A stretch of 8,367 bases of DNA from SAT2750 sp963581185. GTDB lineage: Bacteria; Planctomycetota; Planctomycetia; Pirellulales; Pirellulaceae. Under the pieces are notes generated by a model. It did no database searches and was not told where the DNA came from. It was given only the letters and a program-made list of their open reading frames with translations. The position numbers were made by a program, and so were the translations under genes. Where the stretch lies: the NCBI GenBank assembly GCA_963581185.1, contig CAUZOB010000214.1, positions 1-8,367 on the forward strand, written 5' to 3'. Below are positions 1-5,271 of this stretch, in pieces. The stretch's first letter is position 1; every line of letters starts with the position of its first letter.

Positions 1-2
1 GC

Positions 3-95
3 TTTAAGCCACGTCTCAAGTCAGGCTGGAGCGAGCAGCAGCACCGTCAACAGGCGATCCAGTGGATCGTCGCCTGGGCCGACAGGCTGGGGTGA
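3..95 (+). CDS. C-terminal end of an unidentified protein (5' truncated by window edge)
   Basis: The frame starting at base 3 stays open to a TGA at 93-95 and gives 30 residues. They are rich in Trp, Gln and Arg and end in ...IVAWADRLG. The composition looks like the amphipathic C-terminal helix of a real protein. Frame 1 is also open here but reads as a Ser/Gly/Pro-rich shadow. A GC-rich hairpin starts about 9 bases after the stop, which fits a gene end. Too little is present to name a family. It lies on the same strand as the purine nucleoside phosphorylase genes, 98 bp upstream of the first, so a shared transcript is possible but not shown. Confidence 0.45.
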   Translation, partial: FKPRLKSGWSEQQHRQQAIQWIVAWADRLG

Positions 96-103
96 CAGGG
101 GCT

Positions 104-126
104 GGCCAGCCAGACTCTTGCTGGCC
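104..126 (+). terminator. GC-rich hairpin after the first gene, possible terminator
   Basis: GGCCAGC (104-110) and GCTGGCC (120-126) form a perfect 7-bp stem with a 9-base loop, starting 9 bases after the stop at 93-95. A competing 12-bp palindrome (GGCTGGCCAGCC, 100-111) overlaps the left arm, so two folds are mutually exclusive. No T-run follows, so it is not a canonical intrinsic terminator. It could be an mRNA-stabilising or Rho-associated structure. Confidence 0.3.
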
Positions 127-193
127 TCGGGCCGGAGCGTTAGGTTAGTCACGTCAGCGACTCACTCTTCCTGCGGTTCACTGGAAAACACCG

Positions 194-1024
194 ATGCTGG
201 AACTTCATGACCAGATTGCAGAAGCAGTCGCTGCGATTCGCACCGAGTGGCCCGAAACTCCGCATGCCGGCATTATCCTGGGTACGGGACTGGGTAGTCT
301 TGTGGATGAAATGGAGGTGGCGGTCAGCCTCGATTACGAGCAGATCCCGCACTTCGCAAGTTCCACGGCACTCAGTCACGCTGGTCGACTGATCTGCGGC
401 AGCCTGGCGGGTTTACCCGTGGTTGCCATGGAAGGCCGCGCCCACATGTATGAGGGCTATCCACTCAAGCAGGTCACACTGCCGGTTCGGGTGATGAAGG
501 GACTGGGAGCCGGGCTGCTGGTTGTCTCCAATGCCTGCGGCGGACTCAATCCCGCTTACAAGTCGGGTGACATCATGGTGATCGATGACCAGATCAACTT
601 GATGGGTGACAATCCCCTGATCGGTATCAACGACGACCGGCTCGGTCCACGTTTTCCGGACATGTGTGAACCCTATGACCGTGCACTGGTGGATCGTGCC
701 TTGGCTGTTGCCGCTGATAACGGGCTGGTGGCCCACAAGGGAGTCTACGTGGCTGTCTGTGGTCCCAACCTGGAGACGCGGGCCGAGTATCGTTTTCTGC
801 AGAGAATCGGAGCGGACGTGGTAGGCATGTCCACCGTACCGGAAGTGATTGTGGCCGTTCACTCGGGCATGCGGACGGTAGGTTTCTCGATCGTGACCGA
901 CATGTGCTTGCCAGATGAACTGCAGCCGACATCGGCAGAGGAAATCGTCCAGGTCGCAAATGAAGCGGAACCCCGCTTGCGAACCCTGGTGATGGGTGTG
1001 CTGGCGGAAGAGAGACCCACTTGA
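194..1024 (+). CDS. punA: Purine nucleoside phosphorylase, trimeric (PNP/MTAP) family, copy 1 with Asp at the purine-selectivity position
   Basis: A 276-residue cytosolic enzyme of the low-molecular-weight, homotrimeric PNP/MTAP family, which splits purine nucleosides with phosphate into base and ribose 1-phosphate for salvage. Visible motifs: phosphate-binding GTGLG (residues 30-34) and SHAGR (61-65); GRAHMYEGY (81-89) matching human R84/H86/Y88; SNACGGLN (112-119) matching human N115; GPRFPDM (151-157), whose F154 matches the neighbouring-subunit F159 of human PNP; GPNLET (190-195) with E194 as human E201; and VGMSTVPE (210-217) with M212 as human M219. The position of human N243, which contacts the purine N7/O6, is Asp here (D236 in SIVTDM). 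Asp at this site is found in MTAP and favours 6-aminopurines. The ATG at 194 puts the N-terminus where the family starts, although the ribosome site (GGAAA at 183-187) is weak. A paralogue follows 33 bp downstream. The family call is firm; the substrate preference is inferred. Confidence 0.95.
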   Translation: MLELHDQIAEAVAAIRTEWPETPHAGIILGTGLGSLVDEMEVAVSLDYEQIPHFASSTALSHAGRLICGSLAGLPVVAMEGRAHMYEGYPLKQVTLPVRVMKGLGAGLLVVSNACGGLNPAYKSGDIMVIDDQINLMGDNPLIGINDDRLGPRFPDMCEPYDRALVDRALAVAADNGLVAHKGVYVAVCGPNLETRAEYRFLQRIGADVVGMSTVPEVIVAVHSGMRTVGFSIVTDMCLPDELQPTSAEEIVQVANEAEPRLRTLVMGVLAEERPT

Positions 1025-1042
1025 ATCTGGCGGGCAGCCGCC

Positions 1043-1048
1043 AGGAGG
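1043..1048 (+). promoter_or_regulatory. Ribosome binding site deciding the GTG start of the second PNP gene
   Basis: A perfect AGGAGG lies 9 bases before the GTG at 1058. The ATG at 1051 is only 2 bases from it and in another frame. The in-frame codon at 1049 is TAA, so translation of the second PNP cannot start further upstream. Confidence 0.75.
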
Positions 1049-1057
1049 TAATGTCGG

Positions 1058-1897
1058 GTGACGAGCCAGCAAATTGACAGGGCAGCTGAGCAGATTCGTT
1101 CCGCCTGGAATGTGACTCCCAGGCTGGGATTGATCCTGGGGACCGGACTTGGCGAGCTGGCTGACCAGATCGACTGCCAGCTGGAAGTCAGCTACGAACA
1201 ACTTGCTGGATTCGTCGGTTCCACGGCTCCTGGTCACCGCGGCCGTATCGTCTGTGGTGAGTTGCTGGGAGTTCCGCTGGTGGCACTGGCGGGAAGAATT
1301 CATCGCTACGAGGGATATTGCTATGAGGACATTACCCAGGGCGTACGGCTGTTGAACCAGCTGGGTGCCCCTGGACTGGTCATCTCGAATGCCAGCGGCG
1401 GACTGAATCCGGAACTGGCCAGTGGTGATGTGCTTGTTATCAGCGAGCATATCGACTTGATGTTTCTCGATGCCGCCGGATCTACTGAGCAAGCGGACCG
1501 TCGACAACTGGCGCGGGCCAGCTGTCGTCTCGAGAGTCCCTACGATCCAGATTGGATCGCACTGGCCCTGGCAGCTGCTGCCGAGGGACGTTTCTCTGCC
1601 CGTGCTGGTAGCTACCTGGCACTGACAGGTCCGAATTATGAGACGCGTGCGGAATATCGCATGCTGCGTTGGCTGGGAGCAGACGTGGTCGGCATGTCGA
1701 CTGTCCCGGAAGTGGCGGAAGCGGCCCGGCTGGGGATGCGTGTTCTGGCACTTTCGGCAGTCAGCAACGTGGCGAATCCGGATGACCCGGAGGAAGTCAG
1801 TGCGGAGGTGGTGATCGAGCTCTCCCGCTCCGCGCAGCCAACAATGCTGGCTATCGTAAAGGCACTTGTCGATTCACTCGGCGCGCCAGCGGCATAG
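1058..1897 (+). CDS. Purine nucleoside phosphorylase paralogue, copy 2, divergent nucleoside pocket
   Basis: A 279-residue protein of the same PNP/MTAP family, starting with GTG behind a perfect AGGAGG. Shared motifs: GTGLG (28-32), GHRGR (59-63), GRIHRYEGY (79-87), SNASGGLN (110-117), GPNYET (191-196) with E195 as human E201, and VGMSTVPE (211-218) with M213 as human M219. At the human N243 position it has Asn (N237 in SAVSN), the residue of ordinary 6-oxopurine (inosine/guanosine) phosphorylases, whereas the upstream copy has Asp. The stretch 138-162 departs from the family: NPLxGxND...RFPDM is replaced by an Ala/Arg-rich segment, and no Phe matches human F159, which closes the neighbouring subunit's sugar site. 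It probably shares a transcript with copy 1 (33-bp gap) and ends at a hairpin terminator. The pair looks like an old duplication with divided substrates, but the actual substrate of copy 2 is uncertain. Confidence 0.9.
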   Translation: MTSQQIDRAAEQIRSAWNVTPRLGLILGTGLGELADQIDCQLEVSYEQLAGFVGSTAPGHRGRIVCGELLGVPLVALAGRIHRYEGYCYEDITQGVRLLNQLGAPGLVISNASGGLNPELASGDVLVISEHIDLMFLDAAGSTEQADRRQLARASCRLESPYDPDWIALALAAAAEGRFSARAGSYLALTGPNYETRAEYRMLRWLGADVVGMSTVPEVAEAARLGMRVLALSAVSNVANPDDPEEVSAEVVIELSRSAQPTMLAIVKALVDSLGAPAA

Positions 1898-1940
1898 CTG
1901 GCAGGCGGTCAAGAATCGCAGCGGCAGAGACCCGCTCCAG

Positions 1941-1964
1941 ATCGCGGAGCTACTCCGTGGTTTT
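1941..1964 (+). terminator. Probable intrinsic terminator of the PNP operon, overlapping the end of the convergent gene
   Basis: CGGAG (1945-1949) and CTCCG (1953-1957) pair around a 3-base loop. The stem extends outward to about 9 bp with two G-U pairs (1941-1949 with 1953-1961), and TTTT lies at 1961-1964. It begins 44 bases after the PNP copy 2 stop. The loop (1950-1952) is exactly the stop codon of the - strand coiled-coil gene, so the terminator sits partly inside that convergent coding sequence. Confidence 0.5.
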
Positions 1965-2120
1965 CGCTTGCGGCGAAGAACCATCAGGCCCGCTGGCCGC
2001 TTCGACCATTTCGCGCAGGCGGGCAACTTCGGCCTTGAGAGTCATCACTTCCAGCTGCAGTTCATTGAACATATCCAGCGTGATGTAGCGAGTTGGTTCG
2101 TCGGGCTGTTGGTCGCTCAT
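1950..2120 (-). CDS. Small coiled-coil protein (56 aa), translationally coupled to the vWA lipoprotein gene
   Basis: A 56-residue acidic protein not matched to a named family. After a polar N-terminus (MSDQQPDEPTRY), residues 18-42 form a clear heptad coiled coil with F18, L21, V25, L28, V32, L35 and V39 at alternating 3/4 spacing. The tail (43-56) is Ser/Pro/Gln-rich and probably disordered. There is no signal peptide or membrane segment, so it is probably cytoplasmic. Its ATG (2120-2118) overlaps the TGA (2119-2117) of the upstream vWA gene as ATGA, the usual signature of translational coupling. GGAA lies just upstream of the start. An in-frame ATG at 2138 would add six residues but lies inside the upstream gene and is less likely. 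It resembles SlyX-type small coiled-coil proteins only in size and helix content. Confidence 0.6.
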   Translation of the reverse strand: MSDQQPDEPTRYITLDMFNELQLEVMTLKAEVARLREMVEAASGPDGSSPQAKTTE

Positions 2121-3718
2121 TGTTCCGTCCACTTCCATCCCAGCTTGGTTTCCAGTTCCCTGGCTGCGACACGAGCCCAGGGAGTTCCCTTGTGGTCGCC
2201 GATTACCCCTTGCAGGTAATTGCGTGCACCATCGACCATCCGTTCATAGTTGCTGCCAACGTTGAGCGTGTCGTCGGGCACGAGGATCCAGGTTGTGCTG
2301 CCCGGATTTTCGAAGACCTTGCCCCGCTTGAGCAGCGCCAGCATTGCGTTGTAGCCTTCGATCCGGGCGCGGGCAGCGAGTGTCCGGCCCATGGCGAGGT
2401 CGTAGCCTGCTTGCCAGCGCGGCCTGCTGAGTGTCTGCCGGTCCTGCTCGCCGCTCTTGAGAGTTGTATGCAGTTTTTGAATCGCCGGTTCGAGCCGGGC
2501 GGCAGCCAGTTGTGCCTTGCCCAGATCATTTGCCAACTGGGCCTCGGATCGCACGTTAAAGGTCGTCTGGGGTCGGTCCAGGAGTCCCACCGGCGGCAGC
2601 TTGGCTGCCTCGTGGAGCGCCCGCCGAGCAGCATTGTCGCTGAGCAACTGTCGATAGGCCGATTCGCTAATATAGTCGGGCGTATAACGGGGCATCTGTT
2701 CCGGATCGAGTCGTCCCATCAGGTAGGTTCCGCCGCTCTGCAGGTCCCGCATCATGTTGGTGGAATAGCCCGGCATCACGACTGCCAGGTAACTGCCACC
2801 GCTGGCACGGCAGACTCGCTCCCAGCTGAAGGGGCCAAATCCGCTGTGAACTCGCTCCATGTTCATCCCGAAACCGGCGAATGGTAACTGCAGCCGTTCA
2901 CTATGCCGGGATTCCGGACCCTGGTAGATCGGTTTCCAGCCATCCTCTGCTTCCGCTCCGCTGTTGACCTCGACGCTGTCAGCCAGCAGTGCTGAGCGGC
3001 CGAACGGTGCTGCCGGGCCAATCACGTAAATCGGGATGGCATAACGAGTGGTTGCAGCCAGTACGGCGTCGGCCCGGTCATCGTCATCACCCGCTTCATC
3101 CGTGACCACCACGATCACCACCTGCCGCTGATCCTCGATCCGGTAGTGAATACTCTTGTCGATAACCTCGCCAAGTACGGTGAAGGCCTGCTCATGGCCG
3201 CTGGAATCCTGGCCAAGTTGGGTCAGGGCATCACTCAGAATTGTCTTGTCTGCGGTTGGCTGCTCGGTGATCCAGCGACCTTCCGCAGCAAAACTGACGA
3301 TGGCAGTCAGCAGGTCCTGCGAGGCCTGTTCGTTGCCTGCCTGTTGAAAGAAGTAACCCAGCTGGGTTGTGACGTTATTCAGCAACGGCGCGTTGCTGGC
3401 CGTTGTGTCCAGCAGCCAGATAACAGTCGTGGGGGCATCCTGGCTGGCCTGCTTGACCATATCCAGTATTTTCTTGACCTCGGGCAGGACAATTGTGTTG
3501 CCGCTGCCAGCTGGCGGCACGAAAATTATCTGCTCAGGCGGATTTGACGAGAGATTGAGTCGTCCGCGCGGTGAGCCGGACTTGGTGGTCCGCTTGCGGG
3601 TCGGCGTGCGGGATGCCCTGGCAGAGCTGGCAGACTTTTTCTTGCTCGACTTTTTCTTCTGGCAACCAGCTGGCGCGACCAGCAGGCAGGTAAGCAGGAT
3701 GACAAATAGGATCCGCAT
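2117..3718 (-). CDS. Predicted lipoprotein with von Willebrand factor A domain
   Basis: A 533-residue protein, probably a periplasmic or outer-membrane-facing lipoprotein. Residues 1-18 are a hydrophobic signal (RILFVILLTCLLVAPAG) before C19. The lipobox is imperfect because P16 occupies the -3 position. Residues 20-52 are a Lys/Ser/Arg-rich linker. A vWA-like Rossmann domain spans about 97-245, with a MIDAS-type D104-x-T106-x-S108 motif after a hydrophobic strand (TTVIWLLD), and a later strand VVIVVVTDEAGDDDD whose D207 is the usual third MIDAS position. Such domains bind a divalent metal and mediate protein contacts. The C-terminal part (about 385-533) is mostly helical and ends in a GTPWARVAARELETKLGW segment; from memory, similar tails occur in other planctomycete proteins. 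The start at 3718 is set by AAGGAG 10 bases upstream and by the signal peptide. The frame stays open to 4474 but is antisense to the DUF1080 gene there. Its partner is unknown. Confidence 0.85.
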   Translation of the reverse strand: MRILFVILLTCLLVAPAGCQKKKSSKKKSASSARASRTPTRKRTTKSGSPRGRLNLSSNPPEQIIFVPPAGSGNTIVLPEVKKILDMVKQASQDAPTTVIWLLDTTASNAPLLNNVTTQLGYFFQQAGNEQASQDLLTAIVSFAAEGRWITEQPTADKTILSDALTQLGQDSSGHEQAFTVLGEVIDKSIHYRIEDQRQVVIVVVTDEAGDDDDRADAVLAATTRYAIPIYVIGPAAPFGRSALLADSVEVNSGAEAEDGWKPIYQGPESRHSERLQLPFAGFGMNMERVHSGFGPFSWERVCRASGGSYLAVVMPGYSTNMMRDLQSGGTYLMGRLDPEQMPRYTPDYISESAYRQLLSDNAARRALHEAAKLPPVGLLDRPQTTFNVRSEAQLANDLGKAQLAAARLEPAIQKLHTTLKSGEQDRQTLSRPRWQAGYDLAMGRTLAARARIEGYNAMLALLKRGKVFENPGSTTWILVPDDTLNVGSNYERMVDGARNYLQGVIGDHKGTPWARVAARELETKLGWKWTEQ

Positions 3719-3728
3719 GACAGCTGTG

Positions 3729-3734
3729 CTCCTT
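3729..3734 (-). promoter_or_regulatory. Ribosome binding site of the vWA lipoprotein gene
   Basis: AAGGAG on the - strand (CTCCTT on +) lies 10 bases upstream of the ATG at 3718. It supports that start over the much longer upstream extension of the open frame. Confidence 0.65.
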
Positions 3735-3765
3735 GTCCAGCATTCTACGCGGAGAGCCCTGCGAA

Positions 3766-3809
3766 GGGTTAGAGGGGGGCAATTCAGGGACCCCTCCAGC
3801 CTCCAACCC
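3766..3809. other. Bulged inverted repeat in the divergent intergenic region
   Basis: Two nested arm pairs are visible: GGGTT (3766-3770) with AACCC (3805-3809), and GAGGGG (3772-3777) with CCCCTC (3791-3796). They enclose a 13-base loop and an asymmetric bulge. The structure lies between the divergent vWA and DUF1080 genes, in the upstream region of both, so it could be an operator or a leader structure. There is no direct evidence of function. Confidence 0.3.
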
Positions 3810-3811
3810 GC

Positions 3812-3840
3812 TTGCATCAGGCCTGCGCCCCTTCCACAAT
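3812..3840 (+). promoter_or_regulatory. Weak candidate sigma-70-type promoter for the DUF1080 gene
   Basis: TTGCAT (3812-3817) and CACAAT (3835-3840) are separated by 17 bases and match the -35 and -10 consensus at 3/6 and 4/6 positions. This would give a leader of about 37 bases. The match is modest and could be chance. Confidence 0.2.
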
Positions 3841-3883
3841 GACTCCTGACTATCAACCCCTGACTGGCGCCTGGAGAAGACCG

Positions 3884-4903
3884 ATGACGAAGAAGATACT
3901 CGCACCGCTTGCCCTTATGTCGCTGTTGCTGGTAGTCACCCTGGTTGTTGCCAAGGGTCCCAAGATTGCTGATCCGGACAAGGTCGACACGGATTTTTCC
4001 TACCAGGGGGAATACACGAGTGACGCGGCCGAAGAGGGTGAGGTCAAATTCGGTGTTCAGGTCATCGCACTTGGCGAGGGAAAGTTCCAGGCAGTTGGTT
4101 ACGAGGGGGGATTGCCCGGTGACGGTTGGGATGGCAATCGAGAGACTCTCTCGCGGGCCACCGGCACGCTGGAGGATGGCACACTCAAGCTGGTGACACC
4201 GGAAAAGGGATCGGCCGTCATCAAGAAAGATGGCACGCTGGAAACTTTCAATCTGGATGGTCAGAAAGTCCAGCAGCTCAAGCGAGTAGTTCGCAAGAGT
4301 AATACCCTCGGCCAAAAACCACCCGAGGGTGCCGTCGTGTTGTTTGACGGCAGCACTGCGGATGCTTGGAAGGACGGCCGCATGACCGATGACGGCCTGC
4401 TGATGGAAGGGACCACCAGCAAGGAGGCGTTCCAGGATCACCATGTGCATATCGAGTTCCGCTTGCCCTATCAACCACAGGACCGCGGCCAGGGTCGAGG
4501 TAACAGCGGAATCTACGCCCAGGGCCGTTACGAGATCCAGATGCTGGATTCATTTGCACTGGAAGGCAAGCACAACGAGTGCGGCGGACTCTACTCCGTC
4601 AAGGATCCCGACCTGAACATGTGCTACCCACCACTCAGCTGGCAGACATACGACATCTACTATACAGCGGCACGGTTTGACGATGCCGGTAAGTTAAAAG
4701 ATCATCCCCGCGTGACGGTTCTTCACAACGGTGTCAGGATCCATGATGATGTGCAGCTGCCAGGTGAGCGAAGCACCACGGCGGCGCCGTCCCAGCCAGG
4801 TCCCGCGGCAGGGCCGATCTACTTGCAAAATCATGGTTGTCCGGTGAGGTATCGGAATATCTGGGTGACCAAGGGGACCGTCAAGCCACCTGTCTCAAAG
4901 TAG
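3884..4903 (+). CDS. Secreted DUF1080 (3-keto-disaccharide hydrolase-like) protein
   Basis: A 339-residue exported protein. Residues 1-23 form a signal peptide (Lys-Lys, then a Leu/Val-rich core ending VVA-KG). Residues about 25-147 form a separate N-terminal region, rich in Gly and beta-type segments (YQGEY, GVQVIALGEGKFQAV, LPGDGWDG). The DUF1080 domain (PF06439, a concanavalin-like beta-sandwich) runs from GAVVLFDGS (about 149) to RYRNIWV (about 329), with its characteristic RGNSGIY (205-211), YEIQMLDSF (216-224) and LQNHG (314-318). Some members of the family hydrolyse 3-keto-glycosides, and planctomycetes carry many copies; the substrate here is unknown. The start at 3884 is chosen because GGAG lies 7 bases upstream and the signal peptide begins there; an upstream extension would bury it. 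The gene is divergent from the vWA lipoprotein gene, and the MoaD-like gene follows 52 bp downstream. Confidence 0.9.
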   Translation: MTKKILAPLALMSLLLVVTLVVAKGPKIADPDKVDTDFSYQGEYTSDAAEEGEVKFGVQVIALGEGKFQAVGYEGGLPGDGWDGNRETLSRATGTLEDGTLKLVTPEKGSAVIKKDGTLETFNLDGQKVQQLKRVVRKSNTLGQKPPEGAVVLFDGSTADAWKDGRMTDDGLLMEGTTSKEAFQDHHVHIEFRLPYQPQDRGQGRGNSGIYAQGRYEIQMLDSFALEGKHNECGGLYSVKDPDLNMCYPPLSWQTYDIYYTAARFDDAGKLKDHPRVTVLHNGVRIHDDVQLPGERSTTAAPSQPGPAAGPIYLQNHGCPVRYRNIWVTKGTVKPPVSK

Positions 4904-4943
4904 CACCGGGTTACGTCGACTTGGCTTGATGACGATGCACTGC

Positions 4944-4949
4944 AGGGGT
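4944..4949 (+). promoter_or_regulatory. Ribosome binding site of the MoaD-like gene
   Basis: AGGGGT ends 6 bases before the ATG at 4956. It favours that start over the in-frame TTG/ATG cluster at 4926-4940, which would add ten residues absent from the MoaD/ThiS fold. Confidence 0.5.
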
Positions 4950-4955
4950 ACCGGC

Positions 4956-5228
4956 ATGAGAATCAGTGTGGAGTTGTTTGGTATTCCGCGCATCCGTGCT
5001 GGTGTTCAGGTGGTTGAGTTGGAACTTGCTGTGCCAACAACGCTGGGACAGGTACTGGCTGAATTATCGCGGCTGTTCCCTGCCCTCGAGGGCGAGTGTA
5101 TTGTGAATGGGGAATTGTTGCCTGGATTTCTTGCCAGCCTCAGGGGTGACCGTTTTATACGTGATTCGGCTACAACACTGGACGGCGAGGCCAGCTTGCT
5201 GATTCTCACAGCGGATGCCGGCGGTTAA
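4956..5228 (+). CDS. MoaD/ThiS-family sulfur carrier protein
   Basis: A 90-residue protein with the ubiquitin-like beta-grasp fold of MoaD/ThiS. The first strand is MRISVELFG (1-9), the middle helix is GQVLAELSRLFP (31-42), the NGE turn is at 51-53, and it ends in DGEASLLILTADAGG. The C-terminal Gly-Gly is the functional hallmark: it is adenylated by an E1-like enzyme and thiocarboxylated to donate sulfur, in MoaD for the dithiolene of the molybdenum or tungsten pterin. AOR genes are often accompanied by such a protein. Its stop at 5226-5228 is 43 bases before the AOR start at 5272, or overlaps AOR by 14 bases if the ATG at 5215 is used. No MoaE or E1 partner is in the window, so a dedicated role for AOR is inferred from position. 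Confidence 0.85.
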   Translation: MRISVELFGIPRIRAGVQVVELELAVPTTLGQVLAELSRLFPALEGECIVNGELLPGFLASLRGDRFIRDSATTLDGEASLLILTADAGG

Positions 5229-5271
5229 CTGCCGATATTCACTATGTCCTTTCATCATCGTACTGTTGTCC

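Noticed and set aside
1051..1053. ATG as start of the second PNP gene
   Set aside because: It is out of frame with the PNP coding sequence and only 2 bases from AGGAGG; the GTG at 1058 is in frame and correctly spaced.
413..1507. Long - strand open frame across both PNP genes
   Set aside because: It is a shadow of two clear + strand PNP genes. It shows Gln/His/Ser-rich antisense composition with no domain, and similar segments recur only because the two PNP genes are homologous.
2093..2887. 264-codon + strand open frame inside the vWA gene
   Set aside because: Antisense to the vWA lipoprotein coding region; no motif, poor start context and atypical composition.
3742..3747. TAGAAT on the - strand as the -10 of the vWA gene
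   Set aside because: A good hexamer, but no -35 at proper spacing, and the start site would fall next to the ribosome site, leaving a leader of only about 16 bases.
3719..4474. Upstream extension of the vWA frame on the - strand by 252 residues
   Set aside because: It is antisense to the signal peptide and domain-bearing DUF1080 gene, shows no recognisable protein features, and a lipoprotein signal with a good ribosome site begins at 3718.
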